Position numbers and translations under genes: made by a program | Assembly (NCBI GenBank): GCA_034231615.1 | Contig: CM067299.1 | Span: 15,429,863 to 15,493,862, forward strand | Direction: 5' to 3' | DNA: 64,000 nt | DNA from: Meghimatium bilineatum | Taxonomy: Eukaryota; Mollusca; Gastropoda; Stylommatophora; Philomycidae | In this document: one piece after another, positions 12,042 through 26,000 of the stretch | How positions within the stretch are numbered: the stretch's first letter is position 1 | How the letters are laid out: every line of letters begins with the position of its first letter | The notes under the pieces: generated by a model | Told to the model about the DNA's origin: nothing | Databases searched by the model: none | What the model saw: the letters and a program-made list of their open reading frames with translations, nothing else

Positions 12042-12705
12042 CTAAACAGTAAGTCCTGTTTTCTTAAAAATTGCTGCTGTATTTGAAAGTTCCTTAGTGC
12101 TCCCATATATCTTTCTGTGGATATCTATCTCTGTGGGCCAGTGTTCTTCCCGTAACTGGTTTAGTGTATTGCGGTCGTGCAGGATATGTTCAGCGGTCTG
12201 TCCTGCCTGCCCACAAGAGAACCGTGGTGATGGGACCAGTCTTAATCTATTAAAATGACCGTTTAATCTGTTGTGTCCTGTTCTGAGGCAGAAGATAATA
12301 ACCTGCTCTGCTCTGTTGAGATAGTGGTTATTGTCTTTTGGGTGTCGACTTTCCTGAGGTTCCTCTTTTCTTGGTGCTTTCTTGGTCTTTTTGTTCCTAT
12401 GTTGTTCAATTCTTTGCCAGCCTATCTGCCTCTTCATTTCCTGGTGTGCCACAGTGGGATGGTATCCACTGAAGGATGGTATCCTTCTTTGGATGCTCAC
12501 TTCTCGTATGGCTTCCTTCAGGTCTGGCAGTTTATCGATCAAAAGGGCCTGTAGGACAGACATAGCATCAGTAAGAAATACCACCTGTTGACATTGACTT
12601 GTGGTTTCAATTATTTCTGCAGCAATTCTTAGAGCCTGTACTTCTGCAGAGTAGTTGAAGCAGAATAGTCCAGTTGGTGAACATGTGGATGCATTCTCTA
12701 CCTTT
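12042..12705 (-). pseudogene. LINE RNase H domain and C-terminal tail fragment
   Basis: The minus frame reads FNYSAEVQALRIAAE (Glu of an RNase H active site), VVFLTDAMSVLQAL (Asp), then LNRAEQVIIFCLRTGHNRLN, CGQAGQTAEHIL and REEHWPTE. The Cys-His tail follows the RNase H domain in CR1/Jockey-type LINEs. The middle of the RNase H domain is scrambled, so it is dead. A second copy lies at 17590-18330. Confidence 0.8.
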
Positions 12706-12714
12706 TTCTATTCA

Positions 12715-12945
12715 AATGTAAACTGTGTACAAGCTTTTCCTAGTCAGATGTAAACTGTGTACAAGCTTTTCCTAGTCAGATGTAAACTGTGTACAAGCTT
12801 TTCCTAGTCAGATGTAAAATGTGTACAAACAAGCTTTTCCTAGTCAGATGTAAACTGTTTACAAGCTTTTCCTAGTCAGATGTAAACTGTTTACAAGCTT
12901 TTCCTAGTCAGATGTAAACTGTTTACAAGCTTTTTCTAATCGGAT
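12715..12945. repeat. 32 bp minisatellite
   Basis: About seven units containing TTTTCCTAGTCAGATGTAAA and TGTGTACAAGC. Confidence 0.93.
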
Positions 12946-13109
12946 GTTTCATAAATACAAATTCGTTCTTGCAGGATTTTTAACGTTTTTTGCAATCGTT
13001 TTTAGTCAGATATAATCATTTGTTCTTGCATGCTTTCCTAAAGTCAGATGTTTCACATATCGATTTGCTCTTGTTGACTTTGCTGGAAATCATATTTTAT
13101 TCATGTATT

Positions 13110-13240
13110 TTTTTCTTGCAGATGTCTACAGTCAGTTGTATCGCATGTATATGTTCTTGCAGATGTCTGCAGTCAGTTGTATCGCATGTATATGTTCTTG
13201 CAGATGTCTACAGTCAGTTGTATCGCATGTGCATTTGTTC
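13110..13240. repeat. 41-42 bp repeat, three copies
   Basis: Units contain AGTCAGTTGTATCGCATGTA and TTCTTGCAGATGTCT. Related words spread across 11.9-13.3 kb suggest one older repeat field. Confidence 0.85.
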
Positions 13241-13910
13241 TTGCATGCTTTTCTAGCACATTTTTCATAGATACCTTTTTTCTGTCTTGCAGACTCATAT
13301 TTGTTACACAATCTATCTATCTGTTCCTTATGATCCGAACTTTGTCGATGTAGAGACTAGAGCTCTCTACTAGAGTGTAATTCCTGTATGTTATTGAGAC
13401 CCGTAGCCATACCCTCCTTGATTATCTTTCTTTTTCTCTTACCATCTGGTACCAATTTTAATGTTTGTAGTGGTAGTCTGTTTTTATTCATTCAAAGCAC
13501 GTGGTAGTCTTTATTCATTCGAAGCACATGTGCGATATACAAGTCTAAGACTTTCTTCTAATCGTTGTAGAAACATATTGCTGTTTGGTGTCTTCTCTTA
13601 CTTACATGTTTGACTTGAATTCTTCCCAACCAATATTTAAGATTCTTCTAAGACATTTTCAAATGAGTTCAATTTCATCTCCAGCGAATTCATTACAAGA
13701 TGTCAGTAATAAGGACACTTCCCAAACATGCATCCACAAAAGAAATGAGTCACGGAAACGGAAGGTGGAGTAGGGTAGAACGCAAGTAACAAAATAATCT
13801 AACTACTTATCTCTAGTCAACCGACAGAATCAACCAACAGCATCAACAACCAATAGCATAAAAAAAACAACTGTGATCCCCCCCCCCAAAAAAAATCTAA
13901 CAAAAACAGT
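13241..13910. other. Sequence just downstream of the gene's 3' end
   Basis: No gene seen. GTGGTAGTCT/TTTATTCATTC is duplicated at about 13470-13520, and a C-run lies near 13877. Confidence 0.45.
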
Positions 13911-13933
13911 TAAAGAAATTATTCAATAGTATA

Positions 13934-13939
13934 TTTATT
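13934..13939 (-). promoter_or_regulatory. Polyadenylation signal AATAAA of the nucleoplasmin-like gene
   Basis: Minus-strand AATAAA lies 45 bases past the stop codon. A T-run followed by a G-run (minus strand of about 13860-13900) lies downstream, as expected for a GU-rich cleavage element. Cleavage probably falls near 13910-13925, giving a very short 3' UTR. Confidence 0.65.
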
Positions 13940-13983
13940 TGAATCTTGTTCTCAAAGCAAACGATAATTTGTCTAGGTGGAAA

Positions 13984-14028
13984 CTATTTCTTGGAATTGC
14001 GGGCCACTTTCTTTCCGATATCTTTGTC
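13984..14028 (-). CDS. Terminal exon with stop codon
   Basis: Acceptor CTTTTTTCCACAG is followed by DKDIGKKVARNSKK and TAG at 13984-13986 (minus strand). Composition continues the basic tail. A polyadenylation signal follows closely, which supports this as the last exon. Confidence 0.82.
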   Translation of the reverse strand, partial: DKDIGKKVARNSKK

Positions 14029-17000
14029 CTGTGGAAAAAAGATGAACAGATTAAAATTTACTAATATTCTCTCATTCTCTCTCTCTCTCTCTCTCTCCAT
14101 ATATAAAACAAACAAGAACACACATTCTGGATGTCTCTGCGTATGCGTGCGTGAACATGAGTATATTTAAGACTGTGTTCGTCCATCACAAGTGAAGATG
14201 ACCATTTGTTAGATCCGCTTTTGAAGATTCAGTTCGAATTATATTCATGCCTAATAGTTCGTAGATGGCTAATACGCCCTATTCTAGCTGTAAATGTCAT
14301 TGGACAGTTCGGGCGTGGAATAACCATTGTAGATGGATTGTTTTATTCATGACTTTCTAATTACTCTCCGCTGTTGAAATGCTGCATTTCTCGCCTTTTC
14401 ACAAGATTATGCGCCTCTTTTTGAAAGTAGAGCACCATGGAGATCTATTTTGGTCAATTTCAAACGAGTGTACGAGTGCTTCTTTTGGCGACCTAGAGAT
14501 CGTGTACCCTTCTCCAGGTCACCATAGAGAAGTATCGTTGGCAGGCGATGTTCAGTGTGCTTACATTCAATTCTTCTAGAAATCAGTGGGGAAAAATATT
14601 TCCCTTCGGGTGAATTTTCGTGGATGTGAAAGTGACATGCACTTTCAGACTATATACCGTAGGGGTCGGGTGTCTCAGGTCATTGACGTAAATAAAAAAG
14701 GGCGCCACAACGCATTTTCGCTCTCTGGACTACATCCTGCTGGAAATTTAGTGTGGCAGTTGTTCTACTGCAAGAGAGTTTCGGTGGGTGTTGAAGAATG
14801 AAAACCAGAACAAGCAGTATATGTTTGATCTATAAATTGATCTCGTTGATAACCAATATTTTACGATTTTGACGCCTTCACGTTTTCTATTTAGAATATG
14901 ATCAGTGTACATTGTCATGTTGATGGCGATGAAGTACTCTCACGAAGCAGTGAGCAGGTAGCTCTTGACGCCACAGACTTTCTGGCAATAACATTTCTTG
15001 TCTCAAAGCCTTGGCGGTGTAAGGAGAATCAAAAGATGCACATAATGCATAATTATTCCCCGAAGTAAGGCATTCCAGTCAGGCACGAAGATAAAGGGGG
15101 GTGGGGGTCGGTTTGTGGTTTAAAACCCCGCCCGTAGCGAATCTTAACATTCCTTTTTTTTTTTTTTTACAAGGATAGTACCCGAAAGGTGGGTAAACAA
15201 AACCTCTCACGTCGATTTTTCACACACGGTCTTCAAATTTTTCGTCAAATAGCTATTTATTTATTTTTAAATGTAAAACCCCATTCTTATAGTAACCCTT
15301 ATTCCAATACAGCAGCATCCAGTTAACACCACCTGTCAGAACAGTACGGCAGTATCCAGTGATTGACACTTTCTGTCAGAACAGTACGGCAGTCACCCGT
15401 GTGTTGTCGAGGCCCAAAGGGGATCAAAGAATAACAATGTTTACCTTCCATGCATGTCCTACGAGGCGAATAAGGAGGTTATGGGACGGAGTTGGCTGTC
15501 CCATCCCATATATGGTCAGTGACCCAAAGCCATGCTGAAGTTGGATGTGTCAGGCCGAAAGGCGCAGATATCGCAGCAATGCTGTAAACCATGACACAAC
15601 GCATTCCGTTCTCCGGACTACATCCTGCTGATCTGCAGGAGTTTGAGAACGAACGCAGAAGTAGTACGGCAGTATCCAGTGATTGACACCTTCTGTCAGG
15701 ACAGTGCATCAGTATCCTATGATTGAGTCGTCAGGACATTACATCAAAATCCAATAATTTACACTCAGGACAGTATAGCAGTATCTAGTGATTTGACACT
15801 CAGGACAGTACAGCCGCATCCCGCGATTGACACTTTCTATCAGGACAGTACAGCTGTCACACAGGCTTCACACTGACACCATTAGACTTGTTCACACTAA
15901 TACCCTTAGACTTGTTCACACTAACACCCTTAGACTTGTTCACACTAACACCCTTGGACTTGTTCACACTAACATCCTAGGACTTGTTCACACTAACATC
16001 CTAGGACTTGTTCACACTAACATCCTAGGACTTGTCCTTCACATAACACCCTTAGACTTGTTCACACTAACATCCTAGGACTTGTCCTTCACACTAACAC
16101 CCTTAGACTTGTTCACAGTAACATCCTAGGACCTGTCCTTCACACTCTTGGACTTGTTCACAATAACATCCTAGGACTTGTCCTTCACACTAATAGCCAA
16201 ACTGGGCCTTGAACACACCAAAATAAACCTGCATAATAAATGTTGGACAATTCACATTCTTTGGGATTATATTAGTTATATCTCAGCTTAGCTGCCGGGA
16301 GTCGGTGTTGAAATTTTTAGACATTTATTCTATCGGATAGCGTCTCCCGTGTATGCGGCAGATATCATGATACAAAAACACCCCAAGAGGTATTCACACA
16401 AAGAAGATTTATAACGGAAGGGATTCTCAAAGTTCACTCTTCGTACTCTTTAGAAAACTGAACTGTTGATGACAAATATGGGGCAATTGAATACTTGTGA
16501 AACTTGAGTGGATTGTTAACCCGTTCACTTTGTGTGAAAGAGGTCCAAGGTTCGAATCCACTCAACTTATTTTGTGTGAAGTAGTGTTTCTGAAGATCCG
16601 TGGGGGATTATCGTTTGAAGCTACGGAATGCATGCTATGAGTTTTCTCTCAGCAGGCGGTGTACAGCTTTGAGAGGGACGGAGTAAATATGGAGTAACTC
16701 ATTCACAATAAAGGCAATCTTCTACACATCAACAAGGGCAGGCATACCATATGTTCACAACACGCAAATAATTCTATGTATTTTTGGTGAACAGTTGAAG
16801 TGGGACTGTTCTTGAAAAATTTATATATTTTATGAATTTATGATAATTCCAAATAACATCTGTGACATTGATGTAATTTTGAATGTCATCTTTGACTTCA
16901 CAACATCACAAATACTTATATTGGATGACGTATTTGACATTAACATCACAAATGATAATCTTTATAGAATGACATCATTGATACTGACATCAAATACTGA

Positions 17001-20000
17001 TAATCTTAGCATGGCATCCTTGAAATTGACATCACAAATAATTATAATTTTAGAATGCCATTCTGGACATTGACATCATAGAGGCTGATAATTTTAGAAT
17101 AACATCCTTGAAATTAACATAAATACTGATTGTTTTAAAATTACACCAGTAATATTGACAATATTATTCAGTTTGGCATCTAACAAACTTTAGAACATGT
17201 ACTTGTGTATCAGTTGTGAGGTGTCAGTGTAAACATTTCTTCTAAATTTTAAAAAATGATTATATTTCTAACAGAGTTAACAACCTGTGTACGATTATGT
17301 CAACCTGCAGTCATTTTAAAAGTGCATAAAACGTGTCAATATTAATATTTGAGTAACAACTGAAATACACGAAAAAACTCAAAGTTTTTCATTGCATTTT
17401 GTGTAACCAGCTGTCAGCAAACAATGAATGGGCTTGGAATTTCTCCCAAGGCAGAGCTCACACGTTAAAGACTTGAACGGCTGCAAGCAATTGTCCAGGC
17501 ATTTAGTAGTAGTTCTTTCGTTCACTTAAAACATGTCTATATCTGTAATTCTGTCTCCTTAATAAAACAGTCTTTTATAGTTCATACTGTGGTCCATAGA
17601 GCTTAGATTCTAGTGTTGTTTCCTTTGACCAATATGTCTGTCTCTGCGTTTCATACTCAGAACAATCTTGAGTATATGCGTGGTACTCTGTGCTGCCTGC
17701 CCACATGTGCACATGGCTGTGTTGACAATCTTGAACTTTGTGTACATGTGACTGCGGAGTCGGCTGTGTCCTGTTCTGAGACGTAGAATTATAACTTGTT
17801 CTGATCTGTTCATAATGTGATAGTCATCTTGTGTTGGTGTTTGTGGCTTTCTTATTGACTTGATCATCTATTTTTTCTGATGGTAGGTGATTGGTATATC
17901 TGGTTGGTCTTCGGCAGTACCTTACTTAGCCAGTTGGTCTGCTTTTTCATTTCCTGGTATTCCACAGTGAGAGGGTATCCACTGTATAGTTACCCTATAC
18001 TGGTAAGACAGTTCATTAAGTAGTTTTTGCAAGTCCATTAGTTTTCCAGACTGGAGAGCTTGAAGCACTGACCTTGCATTTGTCAGGATTACAACAGACT
18101 GTGGGCCAGGATTGGAGTTCAGTTTTTCAGTTACTGCCCTAATTGCTTGAATTTCTGCATCATAATTATTTCAGAATTTCTCTGCTGGTGTTCTGATCGT
18201 ATCTCTAGGCTTGTATGGATATTCTCTATATACACCTGCACCTCCATTTCTCACTGCATTCTGTGCTGACCCATCTGTCTTGTGTAGTAGTAAATATCTT
18301 TGACCTTTTCATCCTGAATTCAAGATTTTGTAAACAGTAATGGACACACTTCAGTTATACCACATACCATAGCGTTGGACATAGAATGTAATTATTTTTA
18401 TTTTATGGATTTGTTATTTGTATAAATCTTTCGGTGTTAAGAATTTCAGATAAATTGATCTAAACTTGATTAAATTATATATTATATTCACATATATAGA
18501 CACATATATATATATGTTATATATATAAACAATATCTGTGCTTTGAAGAAGTGTGAGGCATGGTCGAAATGTTAGATTTGTGTCTCAGAACCATGAGATC
18601 CAGGGTTGCACTCCCGGTTTGGAGTTTTATGATCTGTGTTGATATCACTCAGAATATGCCTTACATAAGATTTGTGTAGGTAAAATATCACGTTGTTATA
18701 CAGGTAACATGGATGATGTGTTCCTATTATTGCTTACAGATCTGAGAATGTCACGACTCATCTCTGATGTGCATATGGTATGGTTGATCATGATCTGAAA
18801 CTTACCGATTTAGATTTTCCCTTGTCAACCTTTTTGCCAGTTACCTGGAGTAGATAAACAATTAACAATTATTGAGACGTAAGCAGAGTAATCAAACAAG
18901 TGCAACAACGTACAGCGCAGATAAATAAAGCATCTAGTATTGAGGAAAATAAGCACAAAACGGGCATGTGCTATCCTAAGTCATTGGGTCAATAAGAATG
19001 AACCCACGAACCGTGGTATAATTAATCATCTACTTACAAAACCAGTAATTACATTATCAGTAAATTTGTAAAGGAAAATAATGTAAGTGTTAATAAGTTA
19101 CAAATTTTATAGTTAAAAGTTAATGCGTACAATGAGAAGTAAAAAAAAACAAAAAAACGTTCATTTACTGCGTGGTGTCCTGTTAAGCAGAGCAGTGAGG
19201 CTTTTTGGCTATGGAAATAAAGGCCGATTTGTCATAGCTGTCGCTGCGACGTGTACCTTCGAAAGACAAAAATCATATCCTAACCGCTCCACAATGAAGA
19301 GTGCATGAGGGGAAAATGCTGACGTTCAATTTCTTACAGTGGAGAATTAACAGGAAACACTAGCCAATAGAGAGATACATGAGGAAAATGTTTCTAACAA
19401 TTGAAAATTAACAAGAAATTTTTTTTATCCTAGGGAGGAATTTTCTTTACATTGGAAAATTAACAAACTCCGGACGGAAAGTTAATTGGGGGGGGGGGGA
19501 AGAAGTGTTTCCTGTATTAGATGATTAACGGAAATGTTTAACATTTAAAAGTGTCAAATTCTTTCTTGCATTGAATAATTGACACAAAAATGGCTGAATT
19601 TCGCTACTGCATGTTTTCCAGTGAAGGAATGCAGGGAAACTTTTTATGAGCTGTGAAAATAAAGGCCGCTTTGTCATAGCAGACGCCACGACATGTGCAG
19701 AAGAGATTTTGATTGTACCTCCCAAAGAAAAAATCCTCACCCTACCACGGATTGAACTAGATACCTCAAGGGCCTGATAACTGCGTTCTAGCCACACGGT
19801 CATAATTAACGGTGGAAAACTTTATAGAATTGGAGAATTAACATGAAACTCAAGGGAGGTGAGGGCTTTAAATTGTAAAATATGTTGAGGGCAACAGTAA
19901 CAGCCTCGACGTGTATTCTCATATTGGGTGTAGCTATTCTTTATATATTAATGACTTTTCTACCATATATTTAAGCCATAATTACTTAAGATTTCTCATT

Positions 20001-23000
20001 TCGATGCACACACGATGAAGGCTATGACGACACATCATCTCCAGTGTAATAATAAATCAGCTGATCGATTAAATAAGCATATAATTACCCACGTACCAGA
20101 AGATATCCGACCACGTGAAGAATACCGCAGTAATACAAATATGGAGTGATAACATGATAAGATGAAACATGATAAGATGACACATGATAAGATGACATGA
20201 TAAGATGACATGATAAGATGACATGATAAGATGACATGATAAGATGACATAAGATGACATAAGATGACAAGATGACACATGACAAGATGACACATGACAA
20301 GATGACATGATAAGATGACACATGATAAGATGACATGATTACACATAAGATGACACATGATAAGATGACATGATGACACATAAGATGGCACATGATAAGA
20401 GGTACACATGATAAGAGGTACACATGATACGATGACATGATAAGATGACACATGATAAGATGACACATGATAAGATGACACATGATAAGATGACACATGA
20501 TAAGATGACACATGATAAGAGGTACACATGATAAGAGGTACACATGATAAGAGGTACACATGATAAGAGGTACACATGATAAGAGGTACACATGATAAGA
20601 GGTACACATAAGATGACATGATAAGAGGTACACATGATAAGATGACATGATGACACATAAGATGACACATAAGATGACAGTATAAGATGACATAACACAT
20701 AAGATGACATGATAAGAGGTACACATGATAAGATGACATGATAAGAGGTACACATGATAAGAGGTACACATGATAAGAGGTACACATGATAAGAGGTACA
20801 CATGATAAGATGACATGATAAGAGGTACATATGATAAAATGACACATAAGATGACATGATGACACATAAGATGGCACATGATAAGTGGTACACATAAGTG
20901 GTACACATAAGATGACATGATAAGATGACACATGATAAGATGACACATGATAAGAGGTACACATGATAAGAGGTACACATGATAAGAGGTACACATGATA
21001 TGATAAGAGGTACACATGATAATAGGTACACATGATAATAGGTACACATGATAAGAGGTACACATGATAAGAGGATAAGAGGTACACATGATAAGAGGAT
21101 AAGAGGTACACATGATAAGATGACATGATAAGAGGTACACATGATAAGATGACCACATGATAAGATGACCACATGATAAGATGACCACATGATAAGATGA
21201 CCACATGATAAGATGACCACATGATAAGATGACCACATAAGATGACCACATGATAAGATGACCACATGATAAGATGACCACATGATAAGATGACCACATG
21301 ATAAGATGACCACATGATAAGAGGTACACATGATAAGATGACATGATAAGATGACATGATAAGATGACATGATAAGATGACATGATAAGATGACATGATA
21401 AGATGACATGATAAGATGACATGATAAGATGACACATGATAAGATGACACATGATAAGAGGTACACATGATAAGAGGTACACATGATAAGAGGTACACAT
21501 AAGATGACATGATAAGAGGTACACATGATAAGATGACACATAAGATGACATGATGACACATAAGATGACACATGCTAAGATGACATGATAAGATGACATG
21601 ATAAGATGACATGATAAGATGACATGATAAGATGACATGATAAGATGACATGATAAGATGTCATGATAAGAGGTGCACATGATAAGAGGTACACATGATA
21701 AGATGACAATATAAGAGGTACACACGATAAGAGGTGCACATGATAAGATGACATGATAAGAGGTACACATGATAAGATGACAATATAAGAGGTACACACG
21801 ATAAGAGGTACACATGATAAGAGGTACACATGATAAGAGGTACACATGAAAAGAGGTACACATGAAAAGAGGTACACATGATAAGAGGTACACATGATAA
21901 GAGGTACACATGATAAGAGGTACACATAATCAATGTGAAATAGATGTAGAGGTGCATGAACAAGAAAAACAAGAACAAAGACGGGTCCAATCCTTGGAGC
22001 AGGACGTTCATGTTAAACGAATCAAAATTGACGTGAAACGAACAAAATGTTTATTACATTGTTACATTTTGCTTTTCTTTTTTCACTAATGTCTGCATCT
22101 CCGCCCAATAATGATTATTACATTGTGAAAGCGTGTCAATGTCTTATCGATAAACAGAACAAAGACGGGTCCAATCCTTGGAACAGGACTTATGTTTAAC
22201 GAAACAAAATTGACGTGAAACGAAATAAATGTTGCGTTTAAATATAGTATAAATACTTATAAATGTATTGACTTGAATAACAAAAGGTGTGGAAACTTCA
22301 CAGGAGAAGAAACGCCAAGATTAGTTTCATACAATCACATCTGTGATGCTAATTTCTAATCAATAATCAAAAAACGTTTTATATTTTGTGCTTCAATGGG
22401 GTCTATACCAAGAAACGAAAAAAGCACATTAAATATTGAGTTACGGATAATATATAAACTAGAGCACCTCGAACTAGAGTCATATTAATAGAGATGTTTT
22501 GCTTTTCTATTTCAATAATGTCTGCATTCCCGCCCAATAATGATTACATTGAGAAAGCGTGTCAACTGTTGATTAATATCAAAATTGATGTCATCTGTAA
22601 TGCTGTATATTGTAGCTGTGCCATCAATGACATGCCACGTTCATTTGTTTCTGCATTGTGCGTCTTGGATGTGAAGTGACGCTCATGTATGCTATTGTTT
22701 CGTAACATTATGTTTGAGAACTTTGTGATAGAAGTCTTAGCATTCTCATGTTTACAGTGTAGGTGCCTGGGATGCAACAGAGAAGTACCGGCATTTCTAC
22801 ATTCTGTCCATGTTCCAGACACACACACTTTCGTTACTGCATGTTCTCCTGTGAAGGACTGCAGGGAGGCTTTCTATGGGCGTTGGAAATAAAAGCCACT
22901 TTGCTATAGCATACGCCGCGATATGTCTTCTTTCTGTCCTCATGTACCTTTCGGTGTTGAGGGGAGAGTGAGTGTACGGTCTTTTGCCCTTCTATTTGCC

Positions 23001-26000
23001 TCCTCTGCTGTTATATTTCCGAGTGTCTCTAATACACTATCTATCCACCTTTTACGAGGGCGTCCAATAGGTCTCCTGTTTTCGTATCGTTTGTTAAGTG
23101 TTCTTTGGATAATACTTTGCTCTTTCTGTCTGGTTATGTGGCCGTACCATTTAACTTGTTGTTTATGTATGTATTATATTGTTGGCTTGATTCCTAATTG
23201 TTTCCTTAGTGCTTCATTCCTGATTTTGTCTCTCAAGCTAACTCCAAACATACGTCTCACACATTTCATTTCATTTCAGCCGCGATATGTACAGGAAGGA
23301 TTTTGATTGCACCACGGAGAGAAAAAAATCCTGACCTAACCGTGTCTGAGAACGGCGTTCTACCCACACGGACATCTAACGGGAAAGTGTTAGATTTCCG
23401 AATCAAGTCAACAACGTACATGACCGAATGATGAAACAGTAATGATAAACAGAAATGATCTATTATCAGCTGCTCATGCCGCGAAGAAACTCAATGATTG
23501 CCGCAACACCTAACCTGCACCTGTTATTCAATGTATTGACTTGAATAACAAAAGGTTTGGAAACTTCACAGGCGAAGAAACGCCAAGATTGGTTTCATAC
23601 AATCGCAGCTTTGCATTAAGAAAATATTAACTTGTGCGTGTCTGTTAAAACTGTATCGTTGTACATATATTGCAGGGTTTACACAATTTGGTCATCTCAT
23701 GATTAAATTTCACAAATTTTGACATTTTATGTGTCCGCAGCAATGAAATTTATGATGCTAATTTTTTTTCTCTATAATTAGTCAATGTGAAAAAGTACTA
23801 AAAGTTACGAGTGTGGTCATTTTTGGCACTATTTTACCTGAAATTGTATAAGTCAAATTCAATTAAAAAAATTTGGCAACCCTGAATATTACCTACTAAT
23901 CTTTATGTGAATACAACAAAACGAACGTGCCCGTATTTCTCATGAGCATGGCACATTCAATAGGACGCGTGCTTCCAAATAATGACTGTGTCTTTAAGCG
24001 GTGATGAGGTTCGGTGGTGTGAAACGTCTTATTTTCCTTCATACAAGGGATTTAACATCTGTGAAAATGAATGGGAACACAAACTTTTATAATCAAAGAT
24101 TGTACGCTATATGTTTTCACGTATGGTACATTTCTGACAGAAAAAAAGGCGTCGGAATATGGTTTCACTGGATATGATCTATGTATACAACCTTCTTCCA
24201 ATGCCCAAATATGTAATCTTGTGCACTGTTATTGGATATTTATACGAACCACTATTGTAGGCAGTTTCAGTTACAGTGTCCATAATCTTTTATTTACATC
24301 ACGTAAATAATTAAACAAGTGTTATAGCGGTATAACTTATTTTAGTTAATAAAATATGTCGATGGGGTTGGATAATGAGCAAGTGTGACAGTTGACAAAG
24401 CGGAGAGGGATGGGGTGATAAGCAAGTTTGACAGTTGACAAAGCGGAGAGGGATGGGGTGATAAGCAAGTTTGACAGTTGACAAAGCGGAGAGGGATGGG
24501 GTGATAAACAAGTTTGACAGTTGACAAAGCGGAGAGGGATTGGGTGATAAGCAAGTTTGACAGTTGACAAAGCGGAGAGGGATGGGGTGATAAACAAGTT
24601 TGACAGTTGACAAAGCGGAGAGGAATGGGGTGATAAGCAAGTTTGACAGTTGACAAAGCGTAAAGAGGGATGGGGTGATAAGCAAGTTTGACAGTTCTTG
24701 ACAAAGGGTCGCGGGGTGTTTGAAAAAAATTGACGTCAACAATACGGTTTTTATACATCAATTACATTTTTTGTATTTGAAATATTTTTCCTAAATATCT
24801 TTTTTTTAAATATTATGTAATAATTTATTTTATACTAAATAATTATGAATGGGAGATATGTTGTTATTGTTGCATGATTATGATTAAAGAAAAGGGAGAT
24901 TTTGACAATTCTTGACAAGGGAGTAAGAGGTCATAAATTGGCAATAAATAGTTTGACGTATTGTAAGAGAGTTCCAAGGATAACGTTACCATAACGATAA
25001 CTCGGCGTTCTGCGAATATATTACAGGAAATGCATTATAACCCTTTTCAAATGAACAAAAAAAAGTAATTCTTTGTTCAGTATAAGGAGCTACCACGATC
25101 AACACAAATTATTCATGGTAGATTTTCCAGGTAAACCATGTTTCTTGTATAATACATCCAAACACTGCGTTAAACCTGTTATTACCGGTGCAACGTCACA
25201 TTTTCCACCCAAACACAATTACGACTAAAAACTACATAAAATAAGATTGCTAATCGCAGCTACGATTGGAGTTAATAGCAGTGATAATGGAACTGTTTTA
25301 ATCAACAATAAGAGTGCAATCGGAAACATCAGCAAGCACTTCTGTTATACTACTTGTATATATAAAATAATAGTGTTTAACAACTTCTAGCACTTAACTT
25401 CGCGAGCTATTCATTTGACTATTAGTTATTGATATTCATTTCTTGCAGGACACACCACATTTCTGAGTATTTTTAACATGCATGACGATAGGGGACATTT
25501 TTGCTATTTCTGGGTTCTCGTGAGAAATTTGCCAAATAATGCAAATAATTTGTCTTTCAACTAGTAAACTTACTTATGTATTTTGGCAGGTACTCAAGCG
25601 GACAAATATCTGTCCAGAGTTTTCTTTTAACATGTCTCACTGTATACAGTGGAATTCCGATATAACAACGTGGTCTGGATCAACACATTATGTAGGCATA
25701 TGTTGTAGCAAAAATTCGGTATACGCAGTAGAAACAATAAAGAATAAATATAATTGGGGGATTTCATATGTTAAGTAGGCAAATTTGTTATAAAAGAGTT
25801 GGCTACACAGGGATTCCACTGTGTATTTGGTTGTTATTTAGTTTTATCGAGAATGCGCTATAGAAGGATTCAACTGTATATTTGGTTATTGAGTTTTATC
25901 GAGAATGCGCTATAGACGGATTCCACTGTACATTTGGTTATTGTTTTAATTTTATCGAGAATGCGCTATAGAGGGCTTCCACTGTATATTTGGTTATTGT

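Larger units (their letters stand above)
21970..23620. repeat. Dispersed local duplications
   Basis: GACGGGTCCAATCCTTGGA occurs at about 21982 and 22166. CCGCCCAATAATGATTA occurs at about 22101 and 22531. A 78 bp segment with TTGACTTGAATAACAAAAGG occurs at 22266-22343 and 23531-23609. These look like segmental copies separated by later insertions. Confidence 0.75.

Noticed and set aside
12273..12591. Plus-strand frames of 69-93 codons
   Set aside because: Antisense shadows of the RNase H LINE fragment.
20035..21911. Very long minus-strand open frames (up to about 600 codons) of SSYHV/LLSCVPLIM repeats
   Set aside because: The TGATAAG array lacks stops in several frames at once; unit lengths of 13, 15 and 16 bp mix frames, and there is no start context, domain or codon bias.
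22923..23306. 127-codon plus-strand open frame
   Set aside because: It is antisense to the LINE polymerase C-terminus read clearly on the minus strand.
24311..24761. Minus-strand frames with LAYHPIPLRFVNCQT repeats
   Set aside because: Translations of the 43 bp array in different frames.
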